Below, piece by piece: positions 37,521 through 49,500 of a stretch of DNA of 64,000 bases. Both the position numbers and the translations under genes were made by a program. The first letter of the stretch is position 1. Each line of letters opens with the position of its first letter. The DNA comes from Muricea muricata (taxonomy: Eukaryota > Cnidaria > Anthozoa > Malacalcyonacea > Plexauridae), in assembly GCA_963855995.1 (NCBI GenBank), contig OY979723.1, positions 10,173,013 through 10,237,012 on the forward strand, written 5' to 3'. The notes beneath the pieces are model-generated. The model ran no database searches. It was not told where the DNA came from and saw nothing but the letters and a program-made list of their open reading frames with translations.

Positions 37521-40500
37521 ATGGAAATAGTCTCAGAAGGAAGGTATATATGTAGAACGTTTCTGTGTGTCTTGCATTTGACATTATGCCCTAATTTGGT
37601 TTGAAATTCAATTGATATTTGGCCTGTTCAAATGGGCTTTAATTCTAAAGACAGAAATAACAAAATGTTTGAGAACTTTGTACGTTTCTGCCTAGCTTGG
37701 AGTCCATAAGTAGACCTGCTTCAACAAGCAAAAGATCCTGTAGTCGATCATCTATGGTAAGTGTCAGAAATTTCTCTTACACTACCACAGAATTGTACAT
37801 AACCAGAAAGTCACCTCCTATTTTCATGCATTTTCTGTCCAGAATTAGCATTTTTCTACGTGGCCACGCCCTTATGACCACGCCCATTTGTCGGAGAATC
37901 TCAAGTCTTGCCCCCCCCATCCCTGCCAAAAATTCCTAGTTATGCCACTGGTACACAACCAGAACGTTACTTCCTATTTTCATGCATTTTCTGTCCAGAA
38001 TTAGCATTTTCATAGTTCATAAAAAGGGCAAAGGCTGCTGCTAAAACTGTCTCCAATGGTTGCTAGGCAGAATTTCAGGTAATAATTCTGTGTTTTCAGT
38101 GTGCAAAATTAAATTTTAATCCAAGCCCTTAATCTAATCTAGTCTTCAATCCATCAAAGTTAAAACATGACAAATAAGACACTGGTTAGGATTAGGGTTT
38201 GGGTTAGGGCTTGGATTAGGGCTTGGATTAAGATTCATATGAGAACAACAAATTACTACCAAATTTCGGAAAGGAAACAGCGGGCACCATTTTCCAATTC
38301 TGCTGCCCCACAATGCCATTGTAGACAGTTTCGACACTAGTACTGGATGTACCTTTAAGTCCTCTGCTTGAAGAGGTAGACATGTAAGGATCTGGCAAGA
38401 CTGCAAATAAGCTTTCAACTAGTTATCTTCACACAGGTTCTTCACACACAGTCCACGCCAAGCAAACAGGCTCACGTTAATTGAAATCAGAAACAGGAAA
38501 AAATTTCTTTATTGTTCCTCCAGATTTTACAAAATTTTAAAATATTTTGTCTAACGTCTCGGTATCTTGCACAGAAACCATTTTCAAGTTGATGCAAGTT
38601 GAACATTAGCGATAAATTTTTAAGTCTTTGAAAATGGTTTCTGTAAAAGATACCGAAACGTTAGACAAAATATTTTAAGCTTTTGTAAAATCTTGAAGAA
38701 CAATGAAGAAATAAAATGAATGAAAATCTTTTAAGAGACTCAGAACAGCAGCGATGGTCAGACGTGAATCTAAGCAATGACCCCAATGAAATGTGGGCAA
38801 AATGGAAGAATATGTTAATTAATTGCACCGACAAGCATGGGCCACTCAGAACAAAAAAAGTTAGGAAAAAGAAATCTCCATGGATCACTAGCCAATTAAA
38901 ACAAAGTATGCGTAAGAGAGATTCCCTAAAAAAGAAAGCTAAACAGACTGGTGACCCATTAATTTGGCAACAATATAAAAGCTCACGAAATCGCACGAAT
39001 AATCAAATAAAAAGAGGAAAAAGTCAATATTTTACCGATAATCTCGAGGCTAATAAGAAAAACCCAAAGTCAACTTGGAAACTTATAAATGAATTAAATT
39101 CTCGTAATGCTTTTAATCACAAAACTATATCCAATATCAAAATGGGTGATGAAACTACAGATACACCAAAGGATATAGCCGAAACATTTAATTCTCACTT
39201 TGCCAGTGTGGGTGAAAATTTAGCATCTGAAATACCACCATCTTCCGTAGAGCCTGACGCATATTTTGTGCCAGCTAAAACCACATTTTCAGTGAAATTG
39301 CCTACCCTGAGTGCAGTTTATAAAAAACTAAAAGATATTAACGAAAGGAAAGCTGCAGGCCCTGCAAACTTTTAAAAATTGCAGCTGGAATAGTTGTTAA
39401 CGCTAACTCAAATATTTAATAAGATTATAAGCACAAGCATATTCCCAACAGATTGGAAGCTAGCGAAAGTTACTCCAATCTTTAAGAAAGCTGGTAAAAA
39501 ACCGGCTATCGGCCAATATCTGTTATCTCAGTAGTTGCAAAGATTTTTGAAAAGTTGATATTTGAGCAGATATATGAGCATCTGAACAACAACAATTTAA
39601 TATCTGCGTCCCCTCAATCTGGTTTTCGAACATTGCATAGTTCACTAACAGCACTAATCGAAGCCGTGGGCAATTGGTCAATCAATATAGATAATGGCCT
39701 TCTTAACGGAGTAATTTTTATCGATCTTAAAAAGGCATTTGATACTATTGATCACGCCATTCTTCTACGGAAGTTACAAATTTATGGTGTTGATCAAAAC
39801 GGTATTAAATTTTTTGAATCATACCTAAGCAATCGCAGCAAAAGATGTTGTGTTAATGATGAGTTATCAGAAGCTCTCTCGATAACCTGTGGGGTACCAC
39901 AAGGTAGTAACTTGGGACCTTTATTGTTTTTAATGATCTGCCCAATTGTCTCAACAGAGCTTCCCCAAGAATGTTTGCTGATGATACTAATATTAGCATC
40001 GCAGCAAATTCTGTTATGGAGCTTGAGCTATTAATTAACTCCGAACTGAAAAATCTCCATCACTGGCTAGTGACGAATAGGCCTAGTCTAAACATTGCTA
40101 AAACGGAACTTATGATAATCGGATCTCGTCAACGATTACTTGTGCACAGCAATGAGCATATAAACATAGAGATAGACGGAGTAGCTATAAAAAAAGTTAA
40201 CGACACAAAATTCTTAGGATTACAAATCGATGAGCATCTTACATAGGCACGACATGTCGAAAATATTTTTAAAAAGATAGCATCAGCTATTGGAGCTCTT
40301 AAACGGGTACGCCAATTTATAGATACAAATACTGCCCTAAAAAAATTACGGAGCATTAATTCAACCATATTTTGATTATTGTAGTTCAGTTTGGGACGGT
40401 TTAAATATCACATTAGATAACAAATTGCAAAATAGGGCAGCGAGGATCATCACTGAATCTCGATATCATGCTAATACGAGCGATCTTTTTAGTAGACTTG

Positions 40501-43500
40501 GCTGGGACAACTTTTCAATACGTGGGAAAAAGCTTAAAGCTATACTAATGTTTAAAACAATTAACGAATTAACTCCCACTTATCTGCATGATTTGTTTAA
40601 ATCCCGCAGCACCGGATACAATTTGAGAAACTCCGAACACAGTTTGTATGTGCCAAAACCTCGAACTAACTACGGCAAACGAAGTTTTAGTTACAGTGGC
40701 GCAATGTTGTGGAATGAGTTGCCTTAAAGTGTACGAGCAGTATGCTCTCTTAGTCAATTCAAAAGAGAAATTGACACACTATTTTCTGTATGAAACGGAC
40801 TCCTGCGGCAATCAGTATAGTCTTGTAAATGTAGCATACAGTATATTGTAAATGTACATTTTCTTTTTATATTCAGTCTTAAAGTATAAGTAGTTATATA
40901 TGTTAGTTAATTGTTATTGTAAATGTAATGTGGTATCATACTGAAGATTTACCGTGCTTAGATAAAGTTTTTGATTGATTGATTGATTGAAATTTGGTAA
41001 ATTGTACTTCTAAAATGCACTGGAATATAGCTGTTCAATAAAATTGTGTTTAAAAATTAAATCGTTTGAAACATGCAAATCAGGGTGATTCTGTATCAGT
41101 ATATAAAGCTATTAATTGAACCTGGTTTTCTTTTGAATTTTGCTCAATTGCTCGTCGATTTCTTTAAAATAAATTTTACAAAGCTATGGTTCCACAGACC
41201 CACCCTTATCGTTGTAACTCATATGTCCAGCCTATTCCAAAATTTGATTACACTTTCACATTATCTTGATTTAGACATCAGTTTCCAGTTCCGTTCAGCA
41301 CTCTTTGGATATTTTACCACCTGAAGGTAGGATTCTAAACTGTATTATATATGACATGAAATTTTTTCCTAGTTGGAAAGATCTCCTAAAACTGTAATCT
41401 TCTAATTTCATTCTAACTTGAGATACTCAGATGGCTTGTTCCACAAAAGATCCCCCAGAGGAAAATGATAAATACCTCTCCCAATCTCGTAACATCCTGT
41501 ACAAATTTAAGACAAGACACTCTTTACACGACCCCCCCCCCCCTCTCTCAACCACGGAAATGTCCTTTGTAGCTGACCTATCGATCATTTATGGAATGAC
41601 CCAAATTAATTTTCCACTAGCTTTGTCTGTGGTAGCTGTGTTCATTGTCCCCAGATTACATCAATATCTTGTAAAATTTTACACACATTGCTAAATCAAT
41701 TTGTCCAAGTTGAAATGTTGAAATCTTCGAACGATCACGATGTACTCTGACTTGCATTTAATCTCCATATTGTTGTGCTTTTATATACCAGCAATGACAA
41801 TATAGCATTAACCTCTCAATACTAATAACCTGTGTCGAATCACGTGATAGTTGATCGTTTCTAATTATGCTAATATATTCTAAGATATTTTAAGTGTTTC
41901 GCACAACCGGAGAAAGTACTTCATTGTAATCTACACCTTAAGTTCTCGAATATTCTCGTGTTCATTCATCATCTTTCTATATTGCATCAATATCATGTAA
42001 AATTTTACCCGCATCACCGAACCAGCTAGTCCTGATGGAAAAGCTAAGTTTGTGCCAGTGAACTTATACTTCAGAGAGTTTGCAAGTGTTGACGCTTGGT
42101 TTTAACTTTCTGGCACTTTGTTATCTCTGCCTGAATTTTTGAAAATTTGCAATGTTTGATGAAATCACTTAAAACTTTGCAAAAATGATTCAATCCGTCT
42201 TCTTATATGAAAAAACTTGGGTTGGAGGCTTCAGCACATACCATAGCGTCGCTCTAGAGTCTGCGTCATTTCACCCATATGCTCTCCACTGGCTTCTTCT
42301 GTGGTATCTGTTTTCACTCGTTATCTTTCCATATTGCATCAATTTTACCTGAATCTAGTGGCGAAGCTAGGTGAAAAACTAGGTCATGTCGGAGTTCTGG
42401 AAATGCATTATAGTTATGTTTCAGCTTGCCCATGATTTTACCCATTTGGCCTCCCAATGGCTCTTTTTATGTGCTACATGTCTTTATTCAGAACCTTTGC
42501 ATTTTGCATCGAAATCAGTTGAATTTTAGCACGCATCACTGTACCACTGGTGTCTTTGGTATAAACTAGTATTGAACTTGTCTTGTTATCTTTGGACAAG
42601 CTTATTAGGCGATACCTCTTGCTGGAACTTTTTTCTTCATTGTTAATTGTTCAAGAATTGTACCTGAAATTTCAAAAGTGTGCAATTTGTGACGGAATTC
42701 ATTGAAACTTGGTGAAAATGACCCAATGGCGCATTGTTTGTGAAAAAACTTAGTTCGGAGTTCTGGAAATGCATTATAGTTATGTTTCAGCTTCGCCATG
42801 ATTTTTGCCCATTGGCCTACCAATGGCTCTTTCTATGTGCTACATGTCTTGATTCAGAACCTTTTGCATCGAAATCAGTTGAATTTTTGCACGCATCGCT
42901 GTAGCACTTGTGTCTTTGGTATAAACTAACTTTGGACTTGTCTCGTTATGTTTGGAAAAGCTTATTAGGAGATACCTCTTGTTGTAACTTTTTTCTTCAT
43001 TGTTAATTGTTCAAGAATTGTACCTGAAATTTCAAAAGTGTGCAATTTGTGACGGAATTCATTGAAACTTGGTGAAAATGACCAAATGATGCATTGTTTT
43101 TGAAAAAACTTAGTTCGGAGTTCTGGAAATGCATTATAGTTGTGTTTCAACTTGCCCATTATTTTACCCATTTTCCTCCCAATGGCTCTTTCTATGTGCT
43201 ACATGTCTTGATTCAGAACCTTTGCATTTTGCATCGAAATCAGTTGAATTTTTCCACGCATCACTGTATCGCTGGTCTCTTTGGTATAAACTAACTTTGG
43301 GCTTGTCTTGTTGTTTTTGGAAAAGCTTATTGGGAGATACCTCTTACATCACTGTACCACTGGTCTCTTAAGTATAAACTAACTTTGGACTTGTCTCGTT
43401 ATATTTGGATAACCTTAGTGGAAGATACCTCTTGTTGTAACTTTTTTCCTTTTTGTTAATTGTTCCAGAATTGTACCTGAAATTTTGAAAAAGTGCAATT

Positions 43501-46500
43501 TGTGATGGAATTCATTGAGACTTGGTGGTAATGACCAGTTGACGCATTGTTTGTGAAAAAATATTTCTAGAGTACCTCATTTCACGCAAATGCTACGCAC
43601 TGGGCTCTTTGTGGTATCTGTTATCATCGATCATCTTTCCATTTTGCATCAATATCATGTAAAATTTTACCCGCATCACGGAAGAAGTTGGTCCTGATGG
43701 AAAAACTAAGTTTGTGCCAGTGGACATATACATCAAGGAGTTGCAACTGCTGACACCTTGTTTTAAGTTTGCGGCAGTTTGTTATATTTACCTGAATTTT
43801 TGAAAATTTGCAAAGTTTGATCAAATCACTTGAAACTTTGTGAAATGATTCTATGTGTCTTCTTGTATGAAAAGACTTAGTTTAGAGCCTTGAGCACATG
43901 CGATAGTGGGGTTCTTGAGTCTGCGTCATTTCACCCATATGCTATCCACCGCCTTCCTCTATGATATCTGTTTTCATTCATCATCTTTCCATATTGCATC
44001 AATATCATGTCAAATTTTACTCACATCACCAAACCAGCTACTCCTGATAAAAAAACTAAGTTTGTGCCAGTGAACTTATACTTCAGAGAGTTTGCAAGTG
44101 TATACACGTGGGCCTGTTGTTCAAAGCTGGGTTAGCACTAGTCCTGGGTTTAAGTTTAATTAAACTACTTTTTTAGTTTCTTTATTTCTACGCCTCCATT
44201 CCTTTCCAAACTTTAGGAAGCAAAACTACCATTGATCTAGACATGATTTCTTAAGAAATATTTTAAGCTTATGAACAATCTGCCAGAAAGTTTTGAAATA
44301 AATTCTACGTTAACCCAGGGTTAAGCTAACCGGCTTTTGAGCAACTGGCCCCTGGTTTTAACTTTCTGGTACTTTGTTATCTCTGCCTGGATTTTTGAAA
44401 ATTTGCAAAGATTGATGAAATCACTTGAAACTTTGCAAAAATGATTCTATATGTCTTATATAAAAAAACTTAGTTTGAAGCCTTGAGCACGTGTCATAGT
44501 GGCGTTCTAGAGTCTGCCTCATTTCACCCATATGCTATCCACTTGCTTCCTCTGTGGTATTTGTGTTTTGCTTCCTCTGTGGTATTTGTGTTTTGCTTCC
44601 TCTGTCGTATTTGTGTTCATTCATCATCTTTCCGTATTGCATCAACATCATGTAAAATTTTTTTCGCAACTCCGAATTAGTTAGTCCCAAAGGAAAAACT
44701 AAGTTTGTGCCAGTGAGCATATGCTTCCGAGTGTTTGCAAGTGCTCATTATGCATTGTGACATCACATTCTTTGGAATGTTTCAAACAAATTGAAATATT
44801 TCAGGTTTAAAAAAGTAGATGTAAAACTTGAGAGCAAGTTATCTTATCATACATTTTCTACCTAGGCTACAGAAGTTGTTGTGCCTTATACACTTTAAAT
44901 AGAAACAAATTGGTGTGTTTCTGCCGGGTTTGTGTGGAGTCTAGGCTCTACACTTGATAGATTTGCTGTGTAATATAATCAATAAAAATATAATTTATTT
45001 GACAAGATTTTATTGTATTTTATTTTTAGAGCCATCTTTAGGCTGGTCCACACGCTTTGAGGTTTGGTCCTTGTTACATGTGAAAAATATTTTTGTTTCT
45101 GCATATAGTTTTAAGAATGTTACTGCTTTTAATGGACTTTGATTTGCTCAACATTGTGTTAGGTTGAGGAAGATGTTGTTATAACGGATGTAACTGAAGA
45201 TGTAAGCTCCGACAAAGAAGATGTTTTGACAGATCAAGTGTGCTTGCATGCATTGGCTGAACATGTCGATAGTGATGTTAGCAACATTTCATCATTCTTT
45301 GATGAAGCATCTTACGCTAATGGGGCTACCACCTTTCCAGTTAACACGGAACAATCAAGTGGTAGGTCTTCGTGGTCTTAATTTGGTAAATTTGTTGACT
45401 AGAATATTTCACTCACTTTATTTGGGTTATGTTGGGGCTGATCTGATGTTGTACCACATGCTTTGCTCCTTATACTCCAACAAGGTGAAAATTGTGGAAT
45501 AAACGACATCATCACTCGAGTCTATATTGTTTCCTAGAGAAAATGTGAAACTGACAAAGTAGCATTTCAGGTTAACGGAAATACAGTTAAAAGCAATGAA
45601 TGTTGAAACAAAAAGTTGGCAGTGTCAGGCAGGCCTCTGTAAATGACAGTGATGCTTGCAATATTATATCCAGAATAATTGACTTCGAAAAAATCCTTAA
45701 GAATGGGTAGGGATTATATTTGAATTTCTGGTAGAGAGACATTTTTGGGACACACTTATTGTAAGTGTTCGGTAGTAGTGGCATCCAAATTTATACCGAC
45801 TCAGACTATTAAATAGAATTTAGCCCCACCTTATCTACTGAGCTAGTGAATTTTCTCAATAGGGATCTTGGTAGTTAATAATGAGGAGCCATGCAGCCTC
45901 TCCGATTTAAGCATCCAAGATGAAAATCCTGATCAAGGAGAAGGTGAATGCAGTTCAACAACGGGAAGTTGTGAGAGCGACGCTCACGATCCAAAAATAC
46001 GCAAAGGAATGGAGCGGATTAAGAAACTCGATAATATACTGAGTGAAAAAGTCAAGGTAATTTCAGTTTAAAACAGTTCGTAGCAATGAGGTAGCACTAT
46101 TCGGGTAAGATTTTCACATTTTAGCAATTTGTAAAACGTTATAAACTGATCGCTGCAAACTAATCTTGAATAATTCGGACCTAAACTTAGTATTGAAGAA
46201 GCAATAAATGCTTTGACACCGTGTTTTAGCGAGCGAAAAACCGCTTGGCTTTTCCACGCCAATAATTTACTTGGAATCGGTATTAAAGTGACCGGTAAAG
46301 AACTTATTGTGTTTGGCAAAAGACAAAGACTTTAAACAATGAATAGAAAGATATAATTACCTGGTATAAGTTTACAGAACTTAATGTATGATTTTTTACA
46401 AGCAAATTCCCAATTTTCTTTGTTAATACCACGATGCTTAGCACTTAGGCTGGGCCGTTGAGCTGAATTTTACAAAATATAAAGGATGTAGAATTCGAAC

Positions 46501-49500
46501 TTTCGCTATTTGTGTGTTGCATTTGTAGAGAGAGAAAGAAGTTAAACAACAACGGCTTGAGCAAGAACGTTTGTGGCGGGAAGAACTTGACTTGTTGGAA
46601 AAAAATCGCGATGCTGGTCTTGGCAAACCTGTCGACCTTGGCCCTGCGCATGTGCTGGCTCTAGGGGCACCCAATGAAACAGGTATGAAGATAGATTAAC
46701 AGAAGATGGTTTAGACAGTTATGGACTGATGTGTTTGACCATAGGCGGCCCAATTCAGTGTGTAGTTTCATGTAGAGATCAGTAGCGAGCGGTAGCGTAT
46801 TGTTTTACATATATAATATACATAAGGTTGGCATCTAAATTTAACCTGACGAACATATGACTTTTGTTAAACACAAAATACATCGCTCGTGGAATTATTT
46901 TCAAAACCATTCCGTTTATCATTTTAAGAAGGCAAAGAAGACTGTGTTTCAGAAGATTCTCCCCCTGTCACGCCGTTGTTTGCTACACAACCCTTGGTAG
47001 ATGAAAAAGAAGTACTACGAAGACAGAAACATCAGGAAGAAAGCTGCTTTGATACTCGTGGTGAGATTAAAGGTATGTCTTTTATTATTGCTTCGCCATT
47101 TAAAGTCTTTTAATACTTATGGTTGCCATTCTGTTGTTTCAATTTAACCTTCTGGACTAACCAGAGCGTGTTTTGTCCATTTTCGAGGCGATGATAACGG
47201 TATTTCGACTCGTGGGAACAAAAATAGAGCAAGTGGAAGCAAACATAAAACAGTTCATTCAGAGACTACTGAGGAAGAAATGAAGAAGAATAGCAAGAAG
47301 AATAAGAAAGAGAGGAAAGTGAAAAAGAAAGATTTTATCAAGAGAAATATTTTGGTATGTTAGCTTGTCTTGTTGCATTGGGAAGAATGATAGGAAATGG
47401 TAAAAAGGTGAAGGAAAAAAAAAGAAAGTAGTTAAGGCCTATCCACAGGATGCGATTTGTCGCATACAATTCTTACTTTGGTGAATAGAAACGAGCGCTG
47501 ATGTCAGATTTTTACTCGTTCGCTGATGGCGAAATTTGAAATCTGACGTTTTTTTACGCGTGTTTACTCGATCACATATTCAGTGGCGAAGCCAGCCCGA
47601 CATTCGGTCATGCAAATGCAAATTTTTCTGTGTTTATAGACTGTATAAGGAATCAATTTCTAAAGAAATGAAGAATAATAATGATTTAAATTTGCATAGC
47701 ATGACCAAATTGTCGGGCTGGCTTCACTACTGCACATATACCAAGTAAGAATCGTATGCGACAAATCGTATCGTGTAGATAGGCCTTTAGCGAAAAAATG
47801 AAGTGAAGGCTGGGGGAAGGGAAAAACAAAGGAAGAGAGGTGGAATGGTAGATCGAAAGAGAAAAAGAAAGTAAGAAAGAAGATAACAGGGATAAGAAAT
47901 GAAAAAGAAATAAAGGAATTGTACGCAGCCAAAAAGGGACAACTTGCAGCAAGTTTGCTACCGGCTTTTTACCTGGCAGTCATCAAATCGATATCTGGAT
48001 GCGTTCGCATTGCTTGCTCTGGCTTGATGATAACAAATCTGCTGCAAGTTGTTAACAAGCTTCATACAAGTTAATTGTCAAGACTTTTTTATCTACAAGC
48101 TTGATGCAAGTTGCTTTAGCAACTTGAGTAAAATATCAAGTCGTATCAAATCTGATTTTCACAGACTTGATGTAATTTGATGAAGCCAACATGCTTGATG
48201 CAACTTGATGATAAACTTGCGGTAAGCCGGTAAAATCCACAACTTACATCAAGTCTGTGGCGTTACTGGCTGTTTAGGGAGGATGGGAGGAGTGAAAGAG
48301 ATTGAAGGAATCATTGGAGTTGTGGAAAGTAAAAGTGAAGAAGATGGATAGGGAAATGAATGAATGAAACAAAGGGATTAAGCGAACAAAGAGATTAAGC
48401 GAACAAAGAGAGAAAAAGTGGGCAATATTTTCCTATTTCAGCTGGCAGCTGACGCAAGTAACGTGGTTGCCATGACAGAGGAAGAGAAAAAACGCTTAGA
48501 AGAAATCTTGTCAGATCTTGGAGATCTGATGGAGGAGGTGGGTTGTGTTGTGTGATGTGATGTGATGTGATGTGATGTGATGTGATGTGATGTGATGTGA
48601 TGTGATGTGATGTGATGTGATGTGATGTGATGTGATGTGATGTGATGTGATGTGATGTGATGTGATGTGATGTGATGTGATGTGATGTGATGTGATGTGA
48701 TGTGATGTGATGTGATGTGATGTGATGTGATGTGATGTGATGTGATGTGATGTGATGTGATGTTGTCAGTGTTGTGCTGTGTGGTGTAGTGCGGTGTTGT
48801 CAGTGTTGTGTTGTATTGTCAATGTTGTACTGTGGTATCGTGTTGTCAATTTCTTGGTGTGCTGTGTGTCCTGTTGTGTTGTCTGTTATGGTGTTGTTTT
48901 GTGTTGTCAATGTTGTGTTGTGCTCCGTGGTGTTGTAGTGTTGTGCTGTGTTGTATTGTATTGTATTGCAGCGTACTGTTGTGCTGTGCTGTGTTGAGTT
49001 GTGTTGTGTTGTGTTTTTGCGGTTCCCAAATCATACAATTTCTCTTTAGCCTGTTGATAAAGATTCTTTGGTCTTATACGGAAATGGTTTCGTACCAAGC
49101 CAGGACGAGGTCAAGCAGTTGGCGGACATTGACTTGTGAGTGAACGTTTTACTAAGTTTTAGTCAAAAGCGAACAGGAGTTAACGATGTGTATTTGTGAG
49201 TGTTCTGTCTCCTGAAACGAGAACAAAAGTCTGATGAGAGTTGATAAAAGTTCACAAGCGGGAGTTTGTATGAGACTTTTCTCAATCTTCTTGTAATGAG
49301 AGTTGACAAGTGAGAGTTTTTATGTCATGTCCCGGAAAACGAAAACAAGAGTTGCGAGAGTTTTTATGAGAGTCTTGTGTCCTAGTCAAGAGAGGTGCTG
49401 ACAGTTGATCACTTAATCTTCATGTTTCGGGCCAACCAGGACTAAAGCATGCAGTCCAATGAACAAGTGAATGAATTGTATGACAATTGACGAAGTGTAA

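Noticed and set aside
38146-38418. Minus-strand ORF with NPNPNPNPN-type repeat
   Set aside because: It is the translation of a short degenerate TTAGGG-like tract.
38714-40990. Active retrotransposon or endogenous retrovirus
   Set aside because: The endonuclease is missing, several stops and frame breaks are present, and there are no LTRs, protease or integrase. It is a dead LINE remnant.
42605-43171. Two minus-strand ORFs sharing long peptides
   Set aside because: They repeat because they lie in successive 360-bp satellite units; they are not paralogous genes.
48779-49143. Cys/Val-rich ORFs (and minus-strand Gln/His/Thr-rich ORFs)
   Set aside because: They are translations of degraded GTTGT and TGTGA repeats in an FSIP1 intron.
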